Part shown: piece by piece, positions 1 through 8,616 of the stretch
Position numbering within the stretch: position 1 is the first letter of the stretch
Layout: every line of letters starts with the position of its first letter
DNA from: Burkholderia sp. FERM BP-3421
GTDB lineage: Bacteria; Pseudomonadota; Gammaproteobacteria; Burkholderiales; Burkholderiaceae
DNA: 64,000 nt
Direction of reading: 5' to 3'
Assembly (NCBI RefSeq): GCF_028657905.1
Contig: NZ_CP117781.1
Location: forward strand, 744,001 to 808,000
The notes under the pieces: model-generated
Database searches by the model: none
What the model saw: the letters and a program-made list of their open reading frames with translations, nothing else
What the model was told of the DNA's origin: nothing
Position numbers and translations under genes: made by a program

Positions 1-26
1 CGCTGCCTGCGGCAACCGGGCGTGCG

Positions 27-398
27 TCAGCCGCGCACCATCTTGATCACGCGCGACACCTGCCCGATCGTGAAGCCGCTGTGACGGATATAGGGTGCGC
101 AGTCGAGCGGCGCGGTCAGGGATTCGCCGACCGCGAATTCGCCGACATAGCGGAACAGGTCGACTTCGAGCTTGATGAAGACCGGTATCGCGCCGCCTTG
201 CCGCGCGAGGGTTCTGCCGGCCGCGCGCACCGCGGCCGCGCCGTCGCAGATGATCACGTCGGGCGCCTGCGGATTCAGCGCGGGGCTCAGGCAGGCGGCG
301 ACCACCTTGCCGTTCCTGGTCGGCAGGAATGCCTGCTTGCTGCCGCCGCACGCGCGATGGATGGCTTCGCGGGAGTAGTTCTTGTTCATTTCAAACAT
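27..398 (-). CDS. Small conserved protein of unknown function
   Basis: A 123-residue cytoplasmic protein with no signal peptide or membrane segment. It has the pattern of a small globular domain: an N-terminal NYSREAIHRACGG segment, then LPTRNGKVVAACL near residues 26-38, NPQAPDVII, and QGGAIPVFIK followed by YVGEF. From memory this resembles a widespread bacterial domain with a PUA/SRA-like feel, found alone or fused to nuclease modules. That link is inference and no catalytic residue is evident. The start ATG has a second ATG three codons inside. The gene stands alone, with about 100 bases to the next minus-strand gene, which ends upstream of it. No function is assigned. Confidence 0.6.
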   Translation of the reverse strand: MFEMNKNYSREAIHRACGGSKQAFLPTRNGKVVAACLSPALNPQAPDVIICDGAAAVRAAGRTLARQGGAIPVFIKLEVDLFRYVGEFAVGESLTAPLDCAPYIRHSGFTIGQVSRVIKMVRG

Positions 399-506
399 GA
401 TGGACCTCGTTGTGATGACACGTTGCAGCTTTGATGGCGATGCAAAAATAGGTATGCCTAAATATTCGAGCGGAATCGGGAAACGGAAAAACCTCGTCGA
501 CTTCCC

Positions 507-755
507 TCAGCGCCGTTCGTCCAATGCGCCCAAGGCCTGGAGCACGGCGCGCCCTTCCTGCGTGATCGCGAACTGGACGTCGTCGCCGGCCGCATGGCTC
601 AGCTCGACGAGCCCGGCTTCCAGCAGCGCGATCACGTCGGGGTTGTCGATGCGCGAGTCGATCGGCGCGTGGCGCAGCAGCACGAGCGCCGCCATTTCAT
701 GCGCGCTCAGATACCGCGCGCCGTCCGGCGCGCGATGGAGTTCGATCGTTTTCAT
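507..755 (-). CDS. Small protein, paralogue of the gene at 30735-31004
   Basis: An 82-residue protein. The ATG at 755 is chosen because GGAAAGGAAG lies just upstream; a longer reading to 872 has no such signal. It shares a clear pattern with the 89-residue protein at 30735-31004: HE(M/I)A(A/T)L(V/L)LL, then HAPI, an EAGL(V/I)E segment, and a C-terminal (I/L)T..G.AVL..LG. The layout looks like a compact helical or winged-helix-like fold, but no DNA-binding family is recognised. There are no cysteines and no membrane segment. Function unknown. The existence of the gene is well supported by the conserved paralogue. Confidence 0.65.
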   Translation of the reverse strand: MKTIELHRAPDGARYLSAHEMAALVLLRHAPIDSRIDNPDVIALLEAGLVELSHAAGDDVQFAITQEGRAVLQALGALDERR

Positions 756-1179
756 CACCACACTTCCTTTCCAGAAGAGGTCGCGCGACGGCCTCGCGGA
801 CATGCGTCGGCGACGCGCGACGTGCCGAGCGTGAACGAATCGCCGCTCGGGTCGGGTCGAAACAAGGTGCACGGAGGGTTTGCAGCGGGCACCGTCTGCC
901 TGCGGGCAGGACGGCGATCAAGAACAGCGGCGCGCGGAGGTCCTGCCGATCAGGCGGAGAGAGGGGCTGACGGTCGACGACATCGGCTTTTCATGGCAGC
1001 GGCATACACATGCTGAAGTTCGGAATATTCTAGAGATTCCGCCTCCGCCGGCAAGTAAAAAGGTCGTAAAGAGGCGCGCCGAAGCGATGGCCGGAGCGGC
1101 GGCGATCCGGGTAAAATGCGCGCGAAACGGCACGAAACGACGACCAACCCGACAGCAGCACCCGAACCCGGCATCCACT
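756..1179. other. Gene-free stretch before the kinase gene
   Basis: No convincing gene is seen here. Reading frames extending the kinase gene upstream have an arginine-rich composition typical of spurious GC-rich translation. The segment probably carries divergent promoters for the small protein and the kinase, but no clear -35/-10 pair was found. Confidence 0.4.
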
Positions 1180-2490
1180 GTGACGACTTCCCTCGAACAA
1201 CTGCAGCGCGGGCAACTCAAAGGCGCCCGGCGACTCAAGCTTGCTTGCGGCCTGACCGAGTTTCCGCGCGAGATATTCGATCTCGCCGAGACGCTGGAAG
1301 TGCTCGATCTGTCGGGCAATGCCTTGTCGTCGTTGCCCGACGATTTGCCGCGGCTGAGCCGCCTGCGCATCCTGTTCGCCTCCGACAATCGCTTTACCGT
1401 GCTGCCCGAGGTGCTGGGCGACTGCCCGCAACTGGAGATGATCGGCTTCAAGGCGAACCGGATCGACACCGTGCCGGGCGGCGCGTTGCCGCCCGCGTTG
1501 CGCTGGTTGATCCTGACCGACAACGCGCTCGACCGGCTGCCTGCCGGGATCGGTCGCTGTGCGCCGTTGCAGAAGCTGATGCTGGCGGGCAACCGCCTGC
1601 GCGCATTGCCCGCCGAACTGGCCGCCTGCGAGCGGCTCGAACTCGTGCGGCTCGCGGCGAATCAGCTGGAAGCCCTGCCCGAATGGCTGTTGCGCCTGCC
1701 CCGGCTTGCCTGGCTCGCGTATGCGGGCAATCCCTTCTGCGCGGAACAGGAGGCTGCCGCGGCCGCGGACACGACGGTCGCCGAGATCGACTGGAACACG
1801 CTGTCGCTCGACGAGAAGCTCGGAGAAGGGGCCTCGGGCATCATCCACCGGGCTGTGTGGCGCACGCCCGAGGGGGGCGCGCAACCGGTAGCCGTGAAGC
1901 TGTTCAAGGGGGCGGTGACGAGCGACGGCTTGCCGGCCCGCGAGATGGCCGCCTGCCTTCATGCCGGCCCGCACCCGAACCTGATTCCGGTGATCGGCAG
2001 GGTAAGCGGCCACCCGGAGGGGGCCCAGGGGCTCGTCATGGCGCTGATCGATCCCGCGTTCGTGAACCTGGCCGGGCCGCCGAGCCTGGCATCGTGCACG
2101 CGCGACATCTATGCGCCGGCGCTGCGCCTCGACGCGGCGTCGGCGCTGCGGCTCGCGCACGGCATCGCCTCGGCGGCCTGCCGCTTGCATGCGCGCGGCA
2201 TCATGCACGGCGACCTCTATGCGCACAACATCCTGCATGGCGGCGCGGGGCCGGTGTTGCTGGGCGACTTCGGCGCGGCGTCGCTGTACGACGTGCACGA
2301 CGCGGCGCATGCGCAGGCGTTGCAGCGCCTGGAGGTGCGGGCGTTCGGCTGCCTGCTGGAAGAACTGGCGGAGCGCGCCGGCGACGCGGACGAACTCCGC
2401 GCGCTCGCGGCGGCCTGCCTCGACATCGAGCCGTCGCGTCGGCCCGGCTTCGCGGATATCGAGGCGACGCTGCGGGCGTCGTTGCGTTGA
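1180..2490 (+). CDS. Leucine-rich-repeat protein kinase
   Basis: A 436-residue fusion. Residues about 15-185 hold successive leucine-rich repeats (L..L.L..N.L..LP pattern). Residues about 210-432 form a eukaryotic-type protein kinase domain. Visible kinase motifs: glycine loop LGEGASGII at 214, VAVK with Lys240, catalytic loop HGDLYAHNIL with Asp345, and the metal-binding DFG Asp363. The catalytic loop reads HGD rather than HRD, so it is a non-RD type, but all three key residues (Lys, Asp, Asp) are present and activity is plausible. I chose the GTG at 1180 because the repeat region begins there and everything upstream is low-information. No transmembrane segment is seen, so it is probably cytoplasmic. 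Substrate unknown. Confidence 0.85.
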   Translation: MTTSLEQLQRGQLKGARRLKLACGLTEFPREIFDLAETLEVLDLSGNALSSLPDDLPRLSRLRILFASDNRFTVLPEVLGDCPQLEMIGFKANRIDTVPGGALPPALRWLILTDNALDRLPAGIGRCAPLQKLMLAGNRLRALPAELAACERLELVRLAANQLEALPEWLLRLPRLAWLAYAGNPFCAEQEAAAAADTTVAEIDWNTLSLDEKLGEGASGIIHRAVWRTPEGGAQPVAVKLFKGAVTSDGLPAREMAACLHAGPHPNLIPVIGRVSGHPEGAQGLVMALIDPAFVNLAGPPSLASCTRDIYAPALRLDAASALRLAHGIASAACRLHARGIMHGDLYAHNILHGGAGPVLLGDFGAASLYDVHDAAHAQALQRLEVRAFGCLLEELAERAGDADELRALAAACLDIEPSRRPGFADIEATLRASLR

Positions 2491-2517
2491 GCCGCGCGGC
2501 GAGGCTCGGGCGCGGCG

Positions 2518-3090
2518 TCAGCGATCGGCGCCGAGGGCCGCGCGCAGCGTCGTCATGATCCGCAGATACAAGCGCCGCACTTCAGCGCGGTCGGCCACGT
2601 CGGCGGTCGAGAAGCGCTGTGCCCAGGCGGCTTGCCACGCATGGCTGCCGTGCCGCGCGCGATCGCCGTCGGGGCTTTCGATGTGCGAGCGGATCTTCGC
2701 GTCGAGTCCCGCGCCCGCGTGCGTCTCGAACAGCGCGCGCATGAAGTCCTGATACGCGAGATAGACGCCGTCGTCGAACAGATGGCGGTAGAGATGCAAG
2801 GTCTTGTCCAGCTCGCGCTTGGTGCGGATCACCTCGTCGGGGGTGATGTCCTTCCAGTCGCCGACCCAGGTGTAGAAGCACAGCAGCCGGTTGAGCAGCG
2901 GCGCGATCCGGTCGTAGATGTCGAGCCGCTTCTCGATCAGCTTCTGGTTGGTCCATTGCACGAGTTCGAGCCGCTTCAGGCGCCGGCTGATCAGCCAGCC
3001 GAGCGCGGTGACCGACAGCGGCGTCAGGATGTCGACGGCCAGCCGGACGATCTCGAGCGTACTCCACGACGTTCCCGTTGACGGCGGCAT
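2518..3090 (-). CDS. Membrane-anchored protein of unknown function
   Basis: A 190-residue protein with one N-terminal hydrophobic segment (about residues 14-35, around LAVDILTPLSVTALGWLI) followed by a charged, mostly helical cytoplasmic region. The ATG at 3090 is preferred because GGGAG sits five bases upstream; a TTG at 3123 would add 11 residues without a clear ribosome site. A tryptophan- and tyrosine-rich stretch (FYTWVGDWKDITPDEV) lies mid-protein. It is convergent with the kinase gene, 27 bases apart. No domain is recognised. Confidence 0.65.
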   Translation of the reverse strand: MPPSTGTSWSTLEIVRLAVDILTPLSVTALGWLISRRLKRLELVQWTNQKLIEKRLDIYDRIAPLLNRLLCFYTWVGDWKDITPDEVIRTKRELDKTLHLYRHLFDDGVYLAYQDFMRALFETHAGAGLDAKIRSHIESPDGDRARHGSHAWQAAWAQRFSTADVADRAEVRRLYLRIMTTLRAALGADR

Positions 3091-3285
3091 GACGGCTCCC
3101 GGTGCGCATGGCGAAGTCGCCAATTTATCACCGGCAGATGCGTTTGCCGTGACGCGGGCGCGGGGCCGGCCGCGCGCGTCGCGCCCGACGCCGCGCGCGC
3201 CGTCATGCTACGCTGCGCCCCATGCGACGCCGTTCCGCGCGCGTCCGCGTCGATCCCGTCCTGTCTCCGTGGAAAGCCCGCCATC

Positions 3286-4050
3286 ATGCGCCTGTTCGCG
3301 TTGTCCGACCTGCATGTCGATTTCGAGGCCAATGCCCGCTGGGTGGCGGCGCTGTCGCGCAGCGACTACCGGCAGGACGTGCTGATCCTGGCGGGCGATC
3401 TGACCGATTCGCTCGCGCAGCTGCAATGGTGCCTGGAGCAGCTTGCGCAGCGTTTCCGCAAGGTGTTCTTCGTGCCGGGCAATCACGATCTGTGGGTCGC
3501 GCGCGATGCCGCCTCCGTCACCTCGCTCGACAAGTTCGCGGCGGTGATGCGCGCGGCCGAGGACAGTGGAGCGATGCTGCGCGCCGAGGTGGTCGAGGGC
3601 GTCGCGATCGTGCCGCTGCTCGGCTGGTACGACGGCAGCTTCGGGGCGCCGGGTCCGGCGCTGCGCGACGCATGGATGGATTTCCACGCGTGCCGCTGGC
3701 CCGAGGGCTGGGCGGATGTCGACATCGCCGACTACTTCCTGGGCCGGAACGTGCTGCCGGAGCGGCTGGGCGGCGACCTGACGCTGTCGTTCTCGCATTT
3801 CCTGCCGCGCATCGACGTGATGCCGGCGTACATCCCGCCTGGAAAGCGCATGCTCTACCCGGTGCTGGGCAGTGCGCGGATCGAGCAGTTGGTGCGGGCG
3901 ATCGGCTCGGATATCCACGTGTACGGCCACAGCCACGTCAATCGCGATGTGCAGATCGACGGCGTGCGCTACGTGAACAATGCGTTCGGCTATCCGCACG
4001 AGACGCGGATCACCAGCAAGACGCTGCGCGTCATTCACAGCACGGCTTAG
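3286..4050 (+). CDS. Calcineurin-like metallophosphoesterase
   Basis: A 254-residue two-metal phosphoesterase. The metal-ligand set is complete: DLH (Asp8, His10), GD (Asp38), GNHD (Asn66, His67), His171 in FSHFLP, and GHSH (His215, His217). The ATG at 3286 follows GGAAAG with good spacing. No signal peptide, so cytoplasmic. The natural substrate cannot be deduced. The stop codon is unusual: the TAG at 4048-4050 ends on the first base of an IS5-like terminal repeat, so the insertion sits exactly at the gene end and may have supplied or replaced the last codons. Confidence 0.85.
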   Translation: MRLFALSDLHVDFEANARWVAALSRSDYRQDVLILAGDLTDSLAQLQWCLEQLAQRFRKVFFVPGNHDLWVARDAASVTSLDKFAAVMRAAEDSGAMLRAEVVEGVAIVPLLGWYDGSFGAPGPALRDAWMDFHACRWPEGWADVDIADYFLGRNVLPERLGGDLTLSFSHFLPRIDVMPAYIPPGKRMLYPVLGSARIEQLVRAIGSDIHVYGHSHVNRDVQIDGVRYVNNAFGYPHETRITSKTLRVIHSTA

Positions 4051-4265
4051 AAGCTGTTGCGAAATTACGGATTAGGTCCGTTACTTTTTCGAGGGGAAAA
4101 GTCCCTGACCTGTTTTGCCTGCCAGGAAGCGATGCACAAAGAATTGATAGACGACGAGCCGTGGCTACTCATCGAACCTTTGCAGCCGAAGCAAACGCCG
4201 TAGAACCGCCGGTATGCGGGCCGCAAGTCAACGCCAGACCGAGCGGTGCTGACAGGCATCGTATT
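4050..4265 (+). mobile_element. IS5-family remnant, left copy
   Basis: About 215 bases of an IS5-family element, starting with the terminal sequence GAAGCTGTTGCGAAATTACG and reading into the transposase start (ATG at 4132, protein MHKELIDDEPW...). The frame meets a TAG at 4201 after 23 codons and homology with the second copy ends near 4265, so only the left end survives. The same sequence occurs in reverse orientation at 8933-9519. A TA dinucleotide, typical of an IS5-family target, lies immediately outside at 4048-4049. The 92 bases from here to the immunity gene stop show nothing recognisable. Confidence 0.8.
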
Positions 4266-4357
4266 TGGGCATAGAACATGCGCACTCAGGTTAAAGGCGA
4301 TGATCGGCAAGCGTCCGTCTTGCCGCCAGCATCAACGCTCTCGACAAAATTGAGAAG

Positions 4358-4945
4358 CTATTGATCGGCGACGAATGTACCGCTCTTGTAGTGATATATG
4401 CGTGTGAGCGGCGCCGGTCTGGTGTAGTTCAACCAGTGAATCTGGAAGCCACCACCATCTTCCGTCCATGTGATCGCAAGGTAGGGGGACTTGTTTCCTG
4501 AATCGGTGAACAAATCGATATTCTTGAGGCAGCTCTGTACGAGTGTCGAATACGCTTGTTCTGCCCGATTGCCATTTAGGCGAAGCACATAAAGCGTACC
4601 TTCCTCACCTGCTCCACAGTAGCCGGTTGGATTGTCGCTGGACGATTGATTGACCACAACCATGACGAATTCCTGACCATCGATCACGGTGGCCTGAGCT
4701 GCGGGAAATGTGATACTTGATGACGACATCAATGCACGACGCAGCTCCGCAGAAACGGTAAGCGTCAGTAGCTTGCCATGTCTTGCGTCAGTCATGACCA
4801 GCCGGTGCGCTTTTTCCTGCAAAATCGGTCCTGCGCTTAGCTGAACAAACTGCGGTGCCGGCGTTTGTCCGGCCGCGACGGAGTTGAAAGTGCCAACAAT
4901 CGCTGCACACATCACCACCTTAATTGTTTGACATGTGGTCTGCAT
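4358..4945 (-). CDS. Exported candidate immunity protein for the adjacent effector
   Basis: A 195-residue protein with a Sec-type signal peptide (charged start, hydrophobic VVMCAAIVGTF, cleavage likely after SVAA). The mature part is beta-rich with two cysteines, in GYCGAGEEG and QSCLKNI, that could form a disulfide in the periplasm. The start is uncertain: ATG at 4945 fits the signal peptide best, ATG at 4978 adds 11 residues. Either way the gene overlaps the 3' end of the effector gene, which suggests translational coupling. Position directly after a vgrG-linked, cell-wall-acting effector, together with export to the periplasm, is the classic arrangement of a type VI immunity gene. The family is not recognised. 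Base composition is A/T-richer than the chromosome around it. Confidence 0.7.
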   Translation of the reverse strand: MQTTCQTIKVVMCAAIVGTFNSVAAGQTPAPQFVQLSAGPILQEKAHRLVMTDARHGKLLTLTVSAELRRALMSSSSITFPAAQATVIDGQEFVMVVVNQSSSDNPTGYCGAGEEGTLYVLRLNGNRAEQAYSTLVQSCLKNIDLFTDSGNKSPYLAITWTEDGGGFQIHWLNYTRPAPLTRIYHYKSGTFVADQ

Positions 4946-5924
4946 AACAGATGCCAGAGTAAATCCAAACGTGTTCATCGGAGCGGCCGGACTTCCCTTG
5001 CTTGTACGTGTCCTTGTCTCGCTTGTGCAATTCTTCCACAGTCTTGCCTGCGTTTGCGTCCTTCGACATATCCCAGCCAATATTCCCGGTGTCGGGATCG
5101 CACATGATCGTCCCGTTCGGCACCCACGCGTTCGATGCTTCGTCCCACCGGTAGTAGACGCTGCCATTCCAGCGAGAGAACGTCGCTCGAATCAGTTGGT
5201 CATCAGTATATGGATGTCCCGACAAGTCTCCCTTGGCATACCCCTGCTTTTCCTGATAAAGCTTGATGCCGACTTTGATATTTTCTTTCCAGTTCCAGGC
5301 CTGTTCGTAGGTAGGCGCGGGGTTCGTCATCTGCGTCATACCATATCCGTTATCGAATGCGACAACCGGCTCGTTGTCTGCATTTATGAAGTTCTTGTAG
5401 TGGCTTTCCCGGTTGATAACGCGATCAAACCCAACAGCATTCTGCTGCGTCTTCAGGAATTCCAGAACGGCATCCTTACTGGGATTGGTACCGACAATAA
5501 ACACGGTGCGCCTAAATTCCTCAGCCCCTGCGGAAACCTGGACCACTAGCTTCCCGCCCAGGATCTTTCCGTCGAGATCCGCAATCCAGCTCTTGTCATT
5601 GCTGGAGAATGAGCCAGTATCCGAAAAGGTTTTGAGCTTCGCGCCGCGTTTCGCGGACTCCCGCGCTCCACTTACTTGGGCATCCCATGTCACGCTCCAC
5701 TTCCATTGATACGGTGGCGGTTGGTCAGTTTTGAACTCGAACGTCACCACGGGAAATTTTGGCGCTTCATCGATCACGAACTTGTCGCCTGTCGCGGGAC
5801 GTACCCACTCGCCAACGTCGCTCCGCACCACGGCTTTCACCAGCGACTTTTGATCAGATCCGGTCGTCGACGCATGCTTCACGTGGCGGGGCGCGGTTTT
5901 ACGCTTCTTCTTTAGTGCTGTCAT
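4920..5924 (-). CDS. Putative type VI effector with lytic-transglycosylase-like domain
   Basis: A 334-residue protein encoded directly after vgrG. The ATG at 5922-5924 lies inside the vgrG 3' end (26-base overlap). Residues about 40-145 look like a beta-sandwich adaptor (PKFPVVTFEFKTDQPPP, YQWKWSV). Residues about 150-260 resemble a soluble lytic transglycosylase/lysozyme fold: NRESHY with candidate catalytic Glu173, then GYGMTQMTNP at 193-202 matching the G-L-M-Q-M-P region of SLT enzymes, then WNWKENIKVG. It has no signal peptide, as expected for cargo delivered by VgrG. Predicted role: cleavage of peptidoglycan in a rival's periplasm, with the exported downstream protein as immunity. The fold assignment is by motif only. 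The sequence is visibly less GC-rich than flanking genes, suggesting transfer. Confidence 0.72.
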   Translation of the reverse strand: MTALKKKRKTAPRHVKHASTTGSDQKSLVKAVVRSDVGEWVRPATGDKFVIDEAPKFPVVTFEFKTDQPPPYQWKWSVTWDAQVSGARESAKRGAKLKTFSDTGSFSSNDKSWIADLDGKILGGKLVVQVSAGAEEFRRTVFIVGTNPSKDAVLEFLKTQQNAVGFDRVINRESHYKNFINADNEPVVAFDNGYGMTQMTNPAPTYEQAWNWKENIKVGIKLYQEKQGYAKGDLSGHPYTDDQLIRATFSRWNGSVYYRWDEASNAWVPNGTIMCDPDTGNIGWDMSKDANAGKTVEELHKRDKDTYKQGKSGRSDEHVWIYSGICYADHMSNN

Positions 5925-8616
5925 CGTCGATCTCCTTGTACACCGTGAGCGAAAGCGACTCGGGCTGATCGGTATAGATGTGCTGGGTGAGTCCTTCGGC
6001 GTCGCTGAACCCACTCCACGTCTTCCCAGACTCGCTTTCGATTTCATAGCGTGTGTGAGCCAACACCTCCTCACCATTCTCATCGACCAAGCGGAACTGT
6101 TCGTGATATCGCAGCGTGTCGCCAGTATGGGGTAAGCCAGGAAGCACATAGCCTCGCGCGGTCGGACCATCGAAACTGTGCGTCGCGCCCTTGATATCAA
6201 TCTTGCCGGGTGCGTGGATCTGGATATCGCCATTTGCAATACGGATATAGGCGCCACCGGAGTTGAGGTAAATCTCCTGATTGGCAACGATCTCGATCCT
6301 CTCCGTCGCCGACAGGATCTTCACCGTCTTCTGCGCGACCAACTCGATGTTGTCGTCATGCGCCTGGATCTCCACCTTGCCCTTGCCTGCGAACAGCTTC
6401 ATCCCCGCGTTCTGCGCGAACAGGCTCAGCTTCTCCGTCACGCTCGCGATCAGCGACTTCCCTGCCGCCACGTGCGTGCTCTTCCCGCTCACCACGTTGA
6501 TGTGCTGGTCCGCGCTGATCTGCGTGCTCTGCTGCGTCGACAGGCCGATCCCCGCCGGGCTCCCGAACAGCATCGCCGGCTCCTTGAACGCCGCCGCCGA
6601 GCCCGTCCCGCCGCCCGCCGTGCGCCCGCCCGTCGTGCCGCCCGGCTTCGTGTCGCGCGTCACGTCGCTCAGCGCGCCCAGCGCCGCGCGCCCTTCGCTC
6701 AAACTCTCCGCGTGATGGGTCGCGCTCGCGTTCGACAGCGCGTCGAGCAGCTGCTGCGCGTTGCCCAGCTGGCGATGCGTGTCGCTCGCGTCGAACGGCT
6801 GGCTCGCCGCCGATTTCGGATAGGTCGTCACATACAGGCCGCCGCCCGCGCGCACCGCGCCGTAGGCGTCCGTGCGCAGGTCGAAGCCCTGCCCGAGGAA
6901 CGGCCCGCGCGCATTCCCGTCCTGCTGGATCAGGTAGCCCAGATGCAGGTGCGTATTACCCTGGCTGCTGAACAACTGCGCGCGGTTCTGGCCCGTCGCA
7001 TCGTCGAACACCATCTGGTTGTAGCCGCTGCCCGCGTATTCCTTCGTGCGGTAGCCCGACAGGATCCCGTTCGAATGCCACTGCGGCTTCACCGCCCCGT
7101 TGTAAACCCGCGCGGTAATCAGCGGCCGATCGCAGTCGCCGCCCACGTAGTCGACGATCACCTCCTCGCCCACCCGCAGCGGATGCACCGCGCCGTAGCC
7201 CGCGCCGCTGTCCGAGAACGCCGCGCGCAGCCAGCACGACGCGCGCTCGTCGCCCGCGTTCAGGCGGTCCCACACGAACTGCACCTTGTGACGGTTCAGG
7301 TCGTCGGTATACACCTCCTCGCCCTTCGGTCCCACCACGATCGCCGTCTCCAGGTGCATCTCGGGCTTCGCATGCTCGAACGCGCTGCGGTACGGCACCG
7401 ACGCGCGCTGCGCCTCGATCTCGACGTGGTAGAACCCTTGCGCGCCGTCGCCCGCGTGCGGCACGCTCGCCGCAGCGGATGCGCCTGTCGCGCGCGCCTC
7501 GGCGATCACACCCGCGAGGCTGTGCGGGAAGTTCGTCTCCCCGCCGCCGAGCGGCAGGTTGTTCTCGATCACGCGCGTGATCCCGATGATCACGAACTCG
7601 CGCTGCTCGGCCGCGTCGCGGTCGTGCTCCGGATGCCCGGCGAGATGGAAACGGCGGCCCGCGTCCGCGCCGCGCACGCCGCCCACGCCGTGGAAACGCT
7701 TCGCGCGCGACTCCCATTCCTCGAGCCGGATCGCCGACAGCCGGTCGCCGTTCGCCTGCGGGCCGTAGGTGTACGCACCCGTGTATTCGTAGACCTCGGT
7801 CTGCCCCGGCAGCTCGCCCTGGTTCGCCTTGGTCGGCAACGACGTGCCTTTCGGGTTGTGCAGCGTCGACGGCTGCTTGTAGTCGAACGTGCGCGACGCG
7901 AACGCAGTGCTTTGCAGCGTGCGCGAGCCGGCCCACTGCGTGAGCGCGTCGCGCTCGCTGCCGAGATCGGCGCGGTGGAAGCGGATTGTGTCCGGCGTCA
8001 TCGCATCGAGCGACTGCGGCGTGTCGGTGATGACGAACGTATGCGACTTGCCGTCGTCGGCGTGACGCCAGAAGCCGTACAGGCCCTCCGCTTCGAGCAG
8101 GCGGTGCACGAAGTTCCAGTCGGTTTCGCTTTGGCGGCAGTAGGAACGCGACGGCAGCGGCTTCGACAGCGCGAACTGGAAGTGCCCCCGGGCCTGGGGG
8201 TGTTCGTTGAAGACGTCGGCAATGATCGCGTCGGCGGGACGGTCCTGCCAGATGCGCTCGTCGCGCCGGAAACGCAGGAAGTGCAGCCACGACGCGAACA
8301 CCAGCTGATAGCTCGTCAGGCCGCCGTCCGCGCCCAGGCGGCGGGCCGTGTGCACGTAGCCGTTGAACGGGCGATACGATTTGTCGGCCTGCTGCAGCCA
8401 TGCGGTGACGGGCTGCGCGATCAGCTTCTTCAGTTCGACGTCGCCCGCCCCGGACACGACATCGAGGGTCCAGCTGAAATCACGGCCGAGTGCCGAGACC
8501 GCCAACGCACGCCTGGGAACGAACGTGTTCGCCGGCAGCGGTGTGTTCAGCCGCAACAGTCGGTCTTGTTGAAGCAGTCCGGTTCTTATGCTTTCTCTAA
8601 GCCGATGCTCGTCCAT
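5899..8616 (-). CDS. vgrG: Type VI secretion spike protein VgrG (TssI)
   Basis: A 905-residue VgrG. The N-terminal half has gp27-like base features (SYCRQSETDWNFVHRLLEAE near residue 160, a hallmark of the family). The gp5-like OB-fold region follows (VGPKGEEVYTDDLNRHKVQF, then DRPLITARVYNG). The beta-helix needle and DUF2345 region lie at about 690-850 (repeating I.I.A...I.L.A pattern), with a short C-terminal extension of about 60 residues (YHEQFRLVDENGEEV...) that probably docks cargo. No other type VI structural gene is in the window, so this is an orphan vgrG module using an apparatus encoded elsewhere. Three genes (vgrG, effector, immunity) overlap in a row. The whole module lies between two inverted insertion-sequence remnants. 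Confidence 0.93.
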   Translation of the reverse strand: MDEHRLRESIRTGLLQQDRLLRLNTPLPANTFVPRRALAVSALGRDFSWTLDVVSGAGDVELKKLIAQPVTAWLQQADKSYRPFNGYVHTARRLGADGGLTSYQLVFASWLHFLRFRRDERIWQDRPADAIIADVFNEHPQARGHFQFALSKPLPSRSYCRQSETDWNFVHRLLEAEGLYGFWRHADDGKSHTFVITDTPQSLDAMTPDTIRFHRADLGSERDALTQWAGSRTLQSTAFASRTFDYKQPSTLHNPKGTSLPTKANQGELPGQTEVYEYTGAYTYGPQANGDRLSAIRLEEWESRAKRFHGVGGVRGADAGRRFHLAGHPEHDRDAAEQREFVIIGITRVIENNLPLGGGETNFPHSLAGVIAEARATGASAAASVPHAGDGAQGFYHVEIEAQRASVPYRSAFEHAKPEMHLETAIVVGPKGEEVYTDDLNRHKVQFVWDRLNAGDERASCWLRAAFSDSGAGYGAVHPLRVGEEVIVDYVGGDCDRPLITARVYNGAVKPQWHSNGILSGYRTKEYAGSGYNQMVFDDATGQNRAQLFSSQGNTHLHLGYLIQQDGNARGPFLGQGFDLRTDAYGAVRAGGGLYVTTYPKSAASQPFDASDTHRQLGNAQQLLDALSNASATHHAESLSEGRAALGALSDVTRDTKPGGTTGGRTAGGGTGSAAAFKEPAMLFGSPAGIGLSTQQSTQISADQHINVVSGKSTHVAAGKSLIASVTEKLSLFAQNAGMKLFAGKGKVEIQAHDDNIELVAQKTVKILSATERIEIVANQEIYLNSGGAYIRIANGDIQIHAPGKIDIKGATHSFDGPTARGYVLPGLPHTGDTLRYHEQFRLVDENGEEVLAHTRYEIESESGKTWSGFSDAEGLTQHIYTDQPESLSLTVYKEIDDDSTKEEA

